NCBI GenBank assembly: GCA_034423775.1
Contig: CP139918.1
Location: 124,001 to 188,000, forward strand
Length of the DNA stretch: 64,000 nt
Direction of reading: 5' to 3'
Origin: Alphaproteobacteria bacterium US3C007
GTDB taxonomy: Bacteria; Pseudomonadota; Alphaproteobacteria; Rhodobacterales; Rhodobacteraceae
Below, piece after piece: positions 56,582 through 64,000 of this stretch; position 1 is the stretch's first letter, and each line of letters starts with the position of its first letter. The notes beneath the pieces were generated by a model, which was given only the letters and a program-made list of their open reading frames with translations, was not told where the DNA came from and did not search any database. The translations under genes and the position numbers were made by a program.

Positions 56582-57723
56582 AAATAATGGTACTCGGCGG
56601 CGACGGATTTTGCGGTTGGCCCACAGCACTTGAATTAATTCACAACGGTCATGAAGTTCTGATCGTAGATAATTTAGCAAGACGGAATATTGACAATGAA
56701 CTTTCGACTCAGTCTCTCACGCCGATAACTGACATAAACCAAAGGATTTCAGTTGCAAACGAATTAGTTGGAACACTTGGTTTTGTTTACTTAGATATCT
56801 CCTCGCAGTTTACTGAATTCAAAGACTGTGTATCTGAATTTCGTCCAGACACCATTGTTCATTTTGCTGAACAAAGATCTGCTCCATATTCAATGCTCGA
56901 CGCAGACCGAAGAATTTATACAACTAACAATAACGTTAATGGTACTACAAATGTGTTAAACGCAATTATTGAAGTTAATCGTGATATCCATTTGGTACAC
57001 TTAGGCACAATGGGTGTTTATGGTTACAATGATAACTTTGGTAAAATTCCTGAGGGTTATTTGGACATTACTATCAAATCTACGGGATACCCAACGGAAA
57101 TCCTTTATCCTGCTAACCCAGGTAGTGTTTATCACATGACAAAATGTCTAGATCAATTGTTGTTTCAGTTTTACTGCAAGAATTGGGGTTTAAAGATTAC
57201 CGATTTGCATCAAGGGATTGTATGGGGTACGGAAACAAAAATTACTAAACGGCACGACAGTTTGTCGAACCGTTTTGATTATGATGGTGAATTTGGTACT
57301 GTTTTAAATAGATTTTTGACTCAAGCAGCGAAGGGTTTACCATTGACTGTGTACGGTTCTGGTGGACAACGGCGGGCTTTTATTAATATCAATGACACAA
57401 CAAAGTGCGTAAGGCTGGCAATAGAAAATCATGACTTCGAGCGCAAAAAGGTCCGTATTTTCAATCAAGTGTCCGAGGTAAGGGGTGTAGAGGAACTCGC
57501 ACATATTATTAGCGATCTAACAGGATGTGAGGTGTCTTATGTGGACAACCCTCGCAAAGAATTAGCTAAAAATGAACTATTTGTCGAAAATGCTGGTCTC
57601 CGCAGCTTGGGATTTGAGCCTATTACACTGAATGAGGGGTTACTGGATGAAATTCTTCAGGTTGTGACACCCAATTTACATCGCATGAATGACGCCAATG
57701 TTACTTCGAGAGCAAAATGGTAG
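56578..57723 (+). CDS. UDP-sulfoquinovose synthase (SQD1 family)
   Basis: Makes UDP-sulfoquinovose from UDP-glucose and sulfite. The 381-residue SDR matches plant and bacterial SQD1/SqdB along its length: [37 protein letters not shown]-like region near residue 100, VHLGTMGVYGYND, the Tyr-Lys pair in YHMTKCLDQL, DLHQGIVWGTETKIT and RFDYDGEFGTVLNRF. In plants and photosynthetic bacteria the product is used for a membrane lipid; here it sits among polysaccharide genes. The start is ATG 56578, with GAGGA eight bases upstream. Confidence 0.87.
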   Translation: MKIMVLGGDGFCGWPTALELIHNGHEVLIVDNLARRNIDNELSTQSLTPITDINQRISVANELVGTLGFVYLDISSQFTEFKDCVSEFRPDTIVHFAEQRSAPYSMLDADRRIYTTNNNVNGTTNVLNAIIEVNRDIHLVHLGTMGVYGYNDNFGKIPEGYLDITIKSTGYPTEILYPANPGSVYHMTKCLDQLLFQFYCKNWGLKITDLHQGIVWGTETKITKRHDSLSNRFDYDGEFGTVLNRFLTQAAKGLPLTVYGSGGQRRAFININDTTKCVRLAIENHDFERKKVRIFNQVSEVRGVEELAHIISDLTGCEVSYVDNPRKELAKNELFVENAGLRSLGFEPITLNEGLLDEILQVVTPNLHRMNDANVTSRAKW

Positions 57724-58841
57724 TAAAATTAATTGACCTCGATCGCGTTAATGGATCTGCATTTAATAGTTTCTTAAATGAGTTGATAAGACTCAAAGGA
57801 TCAGATGAAGCCTTTCCATTTTGGATAAATGGCAAGAATAAAGAGCTGTTTGAAGACTCGTTTGGAAAAGAAATATCAGGTTGTGATTATAATATTGGTG
57901 TTGGTAATGGATATGATGCTATTCGAATTGGCACAAAAGCTTTGATCTCTGCGGGAATTTTAAAAATCGGGGACGAAGTACTTGTACCAACAAACACTTT
58001 CATCGCATCAGCGTCGGCGTTAATCGATGCTGGTTTAAAAGTTAAATTCGTAGATGTGGAAAAAGACGACGGTTTGGCTTCGGTCAATTGCTTTACAGAG
58101 GGAGTAACTGAACGCACTAAAGCCATTATGTGCGTCCACTTGTATGGCAAAGCATCCAAACTTAAGGAATTATATGATTTCTGTGAAGTAAATAATATTG
58201 TTCTGATGGAGGATTGTGCTCAAGCTCACGGTGCAAGATCGGATCAAATCGTATGTGGATCTGCTGGCAACATATCATTCTATAGTTTTTATCCTGGAAA
58301 AAGTTTAGGCGCACTTGGCGATGGAGGAATGATTTCAACATGCAATTTGGCAATTGCCAACCATTGCCGCATGATTTCAAATTATGGCAGTAGAGAAAAA
58401 TACAAATATGAAAGTATTGGACAAAATAGTCGTTTAGATGAGATCCAAGCTATATTTTTAATTGAAAAATTAAAAACCTATTTCGAAAATTGTAAAAAAA
58501 GAATAGCGCTTGCAAAGCTTTACTGTGATTCAATTAACAATCCAAATATTGAATTAATGAATTATGGAAACATGGATGGTGATCATATTTTTCACTTATT
58601 TCCAGTTCTTGTGCGAAATCGCAAAACATTTCAATCTTACATGTCGAAATGTGAGATAGAAACCGGTGTTCACTATCCTCAATCTCTTGACAAACTAGAG
58701 ATATTTAAAAACGTTGAGCGCGTTAAAATCAAAAATGCACATATCATTAGTGAGTCCATTGTATCTCTGCCAATGCATGAATGCTTAGAGCGTGCTGAAA
58801 TAAATCATGTAATCGAAATGGTCAATAATTTCAGTTGTTAA
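57717..58841 (+). CDS. fdtB: dTDP-3-amino-3,6-dideoxyhexose transaminase (FdtB/QdtB type)
   Basis: A 374-residue DegT/DnrJ/EryC1/StrS aminotransferase, distinct from the WecE-like one. The motif series NIGVGNGYDAIRIGTKALIS, EVLVPTNTFIASASALIDAG, MEDCAQAHGA and the PLP lysine in FYSFYPGKSLGALGDGGMIS near residue 190 is that of FdtB/QdtB. With FdtA and FdtC it would make dTDP-Fuc3NAc or dTDP-Qui3NAc. It overlaps the SQD1-like gene by seven bases and the Wzy-like gene by seven. Confidence 0.85.
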   Translation: MVVKLIDLDRVNGSAFNSFLNELIRLKGSDEAFPFWINGKNKELFEDSFGKEISGCDYNIGVGNGYDAIRIGTKALISAGILKIGDEVLVPTNTFIASASALIDAGLKVKFVDVEKDDGLASVNCFTEGVTERTKAIMCVHLYGKASKLKELYDFCEVNNIVLMEDCAQAHGARSDQIVCGSAGNISFYSFYPGKSLGALGDGGMISTCNLAIANHCRMISNYGSREKYKYESIGQNSRLDEIQAIFLIEKLKTYFENCKKRIALAKLYCDSINNPNIELMNYGNMDGDHIFHLFPVLVRNRKTFQSYMSKCEIETGVHYPQSLDKLEIFKNVERVKIKNAHIISESIVSLPMHECLERAEINHVIEMVNNFSC

Positions 58842-60139
58842 TAGCTATTACAACGTTTGCTATTTTTGCTCCTGGAGTTTATTTCTGTTTGATCAGAAGT
58901 AACGATGCATCCGCATTATCTGCAAACTCTCAAAGATTAACATTTTTTTTCCAATTTATTCCAATTATTTTTGGAATAGTTGCAATTGGCGTGTTCGATA
59001 TTGAATTATGGCAAGGTTTACACTCTAAAATCTCAGATAATACAAGATTTATTGTCACAGTACAGTCAATATTCACATTATACGCAATGCTTTTCATATT
59101 GAAGATTAATCACAGAAACTTCAAGAATATCGACACAGTATTTATACAAAAACGAAATTATCGCTTCTTTAAAGTCAGCAAGTTTGTTGTTATAAGTCTA
59201 TCGATTATAATATTATGCATGGTGTTTGAATTATATCGAATACCATCTTATCCTTTAATAATTGCATTAACAGAGGGACCAGTGGCAGGTGCTATTGCGC
59301 GCGGAGAAGTAATAAATTATCAAATTAAAAATGGTATACCACTTTTTGGCTACATCCTATATTTTGCGCCTACTATTTTCTTGGTATGGTTAATGTATTT
59401 CTACTACCAGAAAGGTGTGAAAATATTATTTTGGTTTTATTTGGGAGTGTATGTTTTATTTAATTCTATAATTTTGTCGAAATCTATCTTTTTAGTGCCG
59501 CTTTTGTTAATAGCATGGGTGAGGTATACTGTGCTGAAATTGAAGATTGATATATTATTCTTAATGTTAATATTACTTAGCATACTCACTATGTTTTATC
59601 TCGTTGCCCAGTCAAATTTAATGGATATCTTAGAAAATATTTTAAGAAGGGTATTCATCGGTCAGTCAATGGGTATGTTCCTTATTCGAGAATACTTCAC
59701 TGAGCAAGATATGAACGCTTTATTTTATGGGTTTCCATTACATCGACTTTTTGGTGTTGAAAGTTTTGATCCATCGGCTCTCGTCGTGGAAAAAATATTT
59801 GGGGCAGAGGTAGATGGTTTTGTAAATATAAATTCATTTTTTGTTGGTCAGGGTTTTGTAATGGTTGGAAATGCGATAATAATAATTGGACCTTTAATTT
59901 ATTTTTTAAATATCTGGATGATTTTTCAAATAAGTAAGTTCTTCAAAAGAACTACATCCAATAATTTACAAAGTGTAATAGTCTTGTACTTCGTTCTTAC
60001 GCTACCAATCAACACTAATTTCGCTTTGTTATTATACCTAAAGCCTGTTTTGGGCTTTGTGTTGGTATCGTTATTCTTTGAAACGTGTGCATATTTTTCA
60101 GGTGAAAGCAAGTTAATTAGTAAAGCGGATTGTAGATAA
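58835..60139 (+). CDS. O-antigen polymerase-like (Wzy-type) membrane protein
   Basis: A 434-residue protein with about ten to twelve hydrophobic segments (IAITTFAIFAPGVYFCLI, FFQFIPIIFGIVAIGVF, VYVLFNSIILSKSIFLV and others) and one long periplasmic loop around residues 270-340. Sequence identity to named Wzy proteins is not expected; the call rests on topology, length and place in the locus. The start is TTG 58835 and no ribosome site is visible, so a later start is possible. Confidence 0.7.
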   Translation: MLIAITTFAIFAPGVYFCLIRSNDASALSANSQRLTFFFQFIPIIFGIVAIGVFDIELWQGLHSKISDNTRFIVTVQSIFTLYAMLFILKINHRNFKNIDTVFIQKRNYRFFKVSKFVVISLSIIILCMVFELYRIPSYPLIIALTEGPVAGAIARGEVINYQIKNGIPLFGYILYFAPTIFLVWLMYFYYQKGVKILFWFYLGVYVLFNSIILSKSIFLVPLLLIAWVRYTVLKLKIDILFLMLILLSILTMFYLVAQSNLMDILENILRRVFIGQSMGMFLIREYFTEQDMNALFYGFPLHRLFGVESFDPSALVVEKIFGAEVDGFVNINSFFVGQGFVMVGNAIIIIGPLIYFLNIWMIFQISKFFKRTTSNNLQSVIVLYFVLTLPINTNFALLLYLKPVLGFVLVSLFFETCAYFSGESKLISKADCR

Positions 60140-60140
60140 G

Positions 60141-61250
60141 ATGAAAAATTTAGTGATAATTTGCTCGTGTGTCACGACCAGTTCGGGGGTACATGGGGGA
60201 GTATCAACGTTAATAAACGAGATTTCTGATAATATTGAGGGACATGGCGTTGATTTACAAATCATCGCTTTGCATGGGATATCACCCGTCAACGATACAA
60301 ATAATGTAACGGTGTTGCAAAGTTGGGAACATCAGTCAGATTGGAATAAATTTATTAAATTCATATACTGGATTAAAACTTCATTTTTGCTATTGGTCCA
60401 TTTGATCCAAGGGTATAGGCATTATCGTCAAACCCCTATAATTTCAACCAGTCCAGGCCCCAGCTGTATTCTCCCCTTTCTATTTAACAAGGTTTTTATT
60501 TGGGAAAATGTCGCGTTTTTTGGGAAAAGAAATTCAATCGACTCGTTGCGGCTTAGGTTGTTTTCAGTGTTTAGATCCACAATTATTGTGCCTACGGAGT
60601 CAGAGAAAGAGTATTTAAACACATTATTTCCTAAATTATTAGTTGTCCATTTACGTAATTGGGTTTCCCCAAAAGTATTGAGAAAACTCGACACGTTTGT
60701 TTTAAGTTCAACGAATGAATTTCGTCTTTTGGCGGCAGGGATGTTACATGAGCGTAAAGGTTTTGATCTGCTGCTGGAAGCGTTGAGTCGTGTGGATAGT
60801 CCGATAAGAAAACGAATTAAAGTAGATATATATGGCGAAGGAAGCGAGAGAGAAAATCTTGAAGGACTGATCGATGATTTGAGTTTAACGTCACAGGTGA
60901 GTTTGAAAGGGTTCAGTGAAAATTTGTACGCAAGTTATCGTTATTACGACTGTTTTGTTTTACCTTCACGGTTTGAAGGTTTTCCCTTGGTTATGCTTAA
61001 TGCCTTGTACGCTGGGCTTCCTGTGATAGCATTTGATTGCCCAACGGGTCCCGGTGCGATTATTAATTCTGATAATGGCTTTCTCATTGAAAACGGCAAT
61101 GTGCAGGAGATGGCGAAAGCGTTTGAAAAAATAATTAAAACACAGGACCATGTTACTTTCCGAAAAGCTTGCCCAGAGAGTGTTAGCAACTTCCGATTAG
61201 ACAACTCAATAACTACACTGTTGGATATTGTGTTTCATTGCAAATCATAA
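60141..61250 (+). CDS. Family 4 glycosyltransferase
   Basis: A 369-residue GT-B enzyme. The N-terminal half has GVHGGVSTLINEISDNIEGH. The C-terminal donor-binding half has RLLAAGMLHERKGFDLLLEA near residue 200, KVDIYGEGSERENLEGLIDD and the GT4 signature SRFEGFPLVMLNALYAGLPV with its conserved Glu pair region. It is one base after the polymerase gene and ends the plus-strand operon. The sugar is unknown. Confidence 0.88.
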   Translation: MKNLVIICSCVTTSSGVHGGVSTLINEISDNIEGHGVDLQIIALHGISPVNDTNNVTVLQSWEHQSDWNKFIKFIYWIKTSFLLLVHLIQGYRHYRQTPIISTSPGPSCILPFLFNKVFIWENVAFFGKRNSIDSLRLRLFSVFRSTIIVPTESEKEYLNTLFPKLLVVHLRNWVSPKVLRKLDTFVLSSTNEFRLLAAGMLHERKGFDLLLEALSRVDSPIRKRIKVDIYGEGSERENLEGLIDDLSLTSQVSLKGFSENLYASYRYYDCFVLPSRFEGFPLVMLNALYAGLPVIAFDCPTGPGAIINSDNGFLIENGNVQEMAKAFEKIIKTQDHVTFRKACPESVSNFRLDNSITTLLDIVFHCKS

Positions 61251-61271
61251 TTGGTAGTGGTGCTGTTCAAG

Positions 61272-62312
61272 TTATTTGAGACCTAGACGCTGTCCAACGC
61301 CGGGACGATTTAATAGTGGTTTCCACCAAGCTGAGTTATTCAAATACCATTCGACTGTTTTCTCCAAACCCTGTTCTATGGTCATTGATGGGCGCCACGA
61401 TAGTTCATTTCTTAAACGGCCAGGATCAATAGCGTAACGTGCATCATGACCAGGACGATCAGTCACAAATTCAATAAGAGTTTCGTAGCTCGCTTGATCA
61501 CGCGGCTGTAGGCGATCCAAAATACCGCAGATAGTTTTAACTATCTGCAGATTTGTTCGCTCATTTTCGCCTCCAATATTGTAGCTGCGACCTAGTCTTC
61601 CCTTTTCTAGTACTAGCAACAAAGCATCCGCGTGGTCTTCTACGTATAACCAGTCACGGATGTTGCTACCATCCCCATAAATAGGTAACGATTTTCCAGC
61701 GAGTGCATTCAAAATAACGAGTGGTATTAGTTTTTCTGGAAAATGATAGGGTCCATAGTTGTTGGAGCAATTGGTCATTACGACGGGTAGGCCATATGTT
61801 TCAAACCATGCGCGTACTAAATGATCTGAACTAGCTTTACTCGCTGAATAAGGGCTGCGAGGATCATAAGGGGTTTCTTCGGTGAAAGTACCTATTTGCC
61901 CCAGTGAACCAAAAACTTCATCAGTACTAACGTGATGGAAACGGAATTTTTCAGGTTTACCCTCTGTTCGCCAATAGCTAAGAGACGTCTCTAAAAGATT
62001 GAAGGTTCCAATTATGTTGGTTTCGATAAAGTTGATCGGATCGTCAATCGAACGGTCCACATGAGACTCGGCTGCTAAATGTATTACTTTGTCGGGCCGG
62101 TGTTTGGAGAACACTTTAACAAGCGCTGTGCTGTCCCGAATGTCCACTTTTTCAAACATATAGTTTGGATGATCTTCAACGCTGGCTAAACTTGCTAAGC
62201 AAGATGCGTAGGTTAACGAATCGACATTCACCACTGAATACCCACGGGAAATGGCTAACCTAACCACTGCTGATCCAATAAATCCCGTACCTCCTGTGAC
62301 CAATATTTTCAT
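61272..62312 (-). CDS. rmlB: dTDP-glucose 4,6-dehydratase RmlB
   Basis: Converts dTDP-glucose to dTDP-4-keto-6-deoxyglucose. The 346-residue SDR has [20 protein letters not shown], the [20 protein letters not shown] segment, [10 protein letters not shown] and [15 protein letters not shown] with the Tyr-Lys pair near residue 160. It faces the glycosyltransferase gene with 21 bases between. It completes the dTDP pathway with RmlA on the other strand, so it is likely under separate control. Confidence 0.95.
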   Translation of the reverse strand: MKILVTGGTGFIGSAVVRLAISRGYSVVNVDSLTYASCLASLASVEDHPNYMFEKVDIRDSTALVKVFSKHRPDKVIHLAAESHVDRSIDDPINFIETNIIGTFNLLETSLSYWRTEGKPEKFRFHHVSTDEVFGSLGQIGTFTEETPYDPRSPYSASKASSDHLVRAWFETYGLPVVMTNCSNNYGPYHFPEKLIPLVILNALAGKSLPIYGDGSNIRDWLYVEDHADALLLVLEKGRLGRSYNIGGENERTNLQIVKTICGILDRLQPRDQASYETLIEFVTDRPGHDARYAIDPGRLRNELSWRPSMTIEQGLEKTVEWYLNNSAWWKPLLNRPGVGQRLGLK

Positions 62313-62546
62313 TAATTATCTCCGTAAAAATACGTGCATTTTAATAGCGCTGGTTGCAAGTCTACCGTTAAAATTGAGAACCTAGAACTTTCATATACGA
62401 CAAGCTTTTGGCCGGATCTACAAACCGGTTCAGTTGCGTGTATTTACACAGAAAGTAAATTAATCTCAACTTTAGTGACATTGTTGTAATCAGTCTGTAA
62501 AACAAAAAGTAAGTTTGATACAAGGGATAGATAGATTTCGTAAGAA
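62313..62546. other. AT-rich intergenic region
   Basis: These 234 bases upstream of rmlB hold its presumed promoter. No gene is seen. Confidence 0.4.
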
Positions 62547-62864
62547 CTAATGCTGTTTTAGATACATGTTTACGATTTTGATTGCTCTTTTTTGATCGCC
62601 GGGATCGAGCCTTACTATATCGCTCATTTCAAACCAAACTGAATTAGGCTCTGCAATCCTTTCAGTAGTCAACAAAATTGTGTGTCGTTTGATGCAAAGT
62701 AACGCATCATATTCAAATGTTGAATAATTTTCCAATTGTATGACCTGTTTGCCTTTTTCGAAACTTATTATATTTTTTTCATAATAGAAAGCATCCAACT
62801 CACCTTTGTGCGCGAGTTTAGCGGTTTCAATGAACTCATAGGCGTAAGCCGAAAAAAATATCAC
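62547..62864 (-). pseudogene. Truncated hypothetical gene
   Basis: A 105-residue frame opening with GTG at 62864; the frame is open 30 bases further back, after a TAA, and reads KFKGLRFVIFFSAYAYEFIE. No ATG is available at a sensible position, and the sequence begins as if in mid-domain. It then reads LDAFYYEKNIISFEKGKQVI and WFEMSDIVRLDPGDQKRAIK, and ends KIVNMYLKQH. I do not recognise the family. It is probably the C-terminal remnant of a larger gene, next to the IS element. Confidence 0.45.
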
Positions 62865-62894
62865 GAAACGTAAGCCTTTAAATTTTGCCGTGCT

Positions 62895-63245
62895 TTAAAC
62901 AATACCAGTGTTGAGATTCAAATACAACTTTGTTGGACATGTAGAACACGGCAAGTCCCAACTACACTCAATATAAAAGTGTTAATGGGTCATCCGCCAG
63001 TAAAGCTTTTTTATCTATCATAAATCAAATCAGGCGGCGCTATGACTTAGCGAGACTTCGCTAGTTCAAAAGAGAAGTTTTTAAAACGTTATGCTTTGGC
63101 AGCACAAAGGTTCAGAATTGACGTAAATAGTGCACGTCGTAACTTGTTCCAAGCATTTTAGGTGGTAGCTGGATCGTCGAGCGAAATTGGCTGTTTTTGA
63201 TAATTGTAAGTATCCAGAAAACATGTACTTTAAAGCATTATGCAT
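62895..63245. other. Non-coding region left of the IS630 element
   Basis: This region lies between the truncated gene and the transposase. An inverted repeat of TTGCCGTG (62885-62892) and CACGGCAA (62947-62954) is present, and AGCGA-GACT-TCGCT forms a hairpin near 63049-63062. The IS terminal repeat should lie here but I cannot fix it without the other end. Confidence 0.4.
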
Positions 63246-64000
63246 TTAATCTGAGGCATATCCGGCAGCTTTGAGGAAGTTCCAACACTCCTGCGGGTCG
63301 AACAGGTCGCAGATGTCTCCGAGAGCCTGGAGCAAGGTGTCAAAGTTTCTGGCACCGATGCGTCGCAGGTGGGCCTTGAGTTTCGAGAAGGCCATCTCGA
63401 TGGGATTGAGATCGGGGCTGTAAGCAGGCAGGAACAAGAACCAGCAGCCGCGCTCCTTCAGGGCTTGTGCCGCGCGTGGACTTTTGTGGGTGGACAGGTT
63501 GTCGAGGATGACAACAGTCCCCGGATCAAGTGCCGGGACCAGTTGCGTCTCGATATAGGTATCGAAAGCAGGGCCGTTCATTGCGCCGTTGATCACCCAT
63601 GGCGCGATCAGGGCGTTTTGCGTTAGACCGGCAAGAACGTTTGAGTACCCCACTTGCCGAAGGGTGCGGTGCCATAGAGCCGTTCCCCGACAGGCGCTCG
63701 CCCACGCAGCCGCGTGAGGTTTGTCTTGACCGCCGTTTCGTCGATGAAAACCAGCCTGTGCGGCTCCGCGCGCATGCGGGGTTGACGGTGCGTGATCCAA
63801 TCACGGCGGGCCTGACGCAGCGCAGGTCGATCACGTTCCGCCGCGATCAGTCCTTTTTTATATGACAGCCCGGCCCGTTCGAGCGCGCGGTGCAGCGAAG
63901 AAAGCTGCACCTCTACGCCATGTGTTTCGGCCAGGGCACAGGCCAATTCCTTGAGCGTGATGTCCGGTTCAGCCTGCACGATCTCCAGCAGAAAATCCCT
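63246..64000 (-). mobile_element. IS630-family transposase, frameshifted and cut by the window edge
   Basis: Two frames make up one DDE transposase. The upstream part (frame open from the window edge to a TAA at 63625) has the HTH region DITLKELACALAETHGVEVQ, the RRDWITHRQPRMRAEPHRLV segment and FIDETAVKTN with the first catalytic Asp. The downstream part (to 63246) has LAGLTQNALIAPWVINGAMN, VVILDNLSTHK (second Asp) and SPDLNPIEMAFSKLKAHLRR (Glu). The shift lies around 63635, where a single missing base would restore TQTF-LAGL. A programmed frameshift is possible but no slippery run is seen. Confidence 0.88.

Overview
The window looks like the chromosome of an alphaproteobacterium of the family Rhodobacteraceae (Roseobacter group). 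The evidence is a class I PHA synthase next to an intracellular PHB depolymerase, a short rpoH with its RpoH box, flavin-dependent ThyX, an alphaproteobacterial YgfZ, and two small proteins I associate with this family (DUF6476-like and DUF6280-like). Base composition of the core is moderate rather than GC-rich, as in pelagic roseobacters. The genus is not proven by the sequence.

Positions 1 to about 31.7 kb are ordinary core genome in short mixed-strand operons. They cover PHA metabolism (phaC/phaZ, divergent, with a PhaR-type site between them), an oxidoreductase, rpoH, rluD, thyX, glyoxalase I, a MarR regulator, an XRE regulator coupled to sdhE, an aspartate aminotransferase, a MATE exporter, parE, a BLUF photoreceptor, an LDH2-type dehydrogenase, a phosphatase, two more PLP aminotransferases, lolC/E-lolD, ygfZ, efp, a tolC-pcm pair, panE-like and FAH genes, a deacetylase-like amidohydrolase and a pdxH-like flavoprotein. 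A 756-base structured, AT-rich intergenic stretch precedes parE.

From 32.0 to 36.2 kb there is a gene with two in-frame stops, then a compact minus-strand cassette of phage tail-tip type: five coupled genes ending in a LamG-like fibre protein and a small holin-like membrane protein. No head, packaging or integrase genes are visible.

A UDP-glucose dehydrogenase and tRNA-Cys(GCA) (37937-38010) lead into a surface-polysaccharide island of about 24 kb. Its regulatory head is a RfaH/NusG-like antiterminator facing away from an EPS-associated MarR regulator. A JUMPStart/ops-like element lies just before the MarR gene, followed by a phosphomannomutase, ahcY and a metK broken by two amber codons. 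Next come an epimerase and a second galU with a 3'-end frameshift. From about 46.4 kb the DNA becomes strikingly AT-rich and encodes nucleotide-sugar synthesis, glycosyltransferases, an ABC flippase, a Wzy-like polymerase and a sulfotransferase-like protein. RmlA/RmlB with FdtA/B/C homologues point to dTDP-Fuc3NAc (or Qui3NAc), a WecE homologue to dTDP-Fuc4N, and an SQD1 homologue to UDP-sulfoquinovose, so a sulfonated, amino-sugar-bearing surface glycan is the main inference. The right edge is a truncated unknown gene and a frameshifted IS630-family transposase that runs off the window.

The most notable items are the sulfoquinovose synthase inside a surface-glycan locus, the RfaH/JUMPStart-like control region, the doubly amber-interrupted metK and the stand-alone phage tail-tip/holin cassette.
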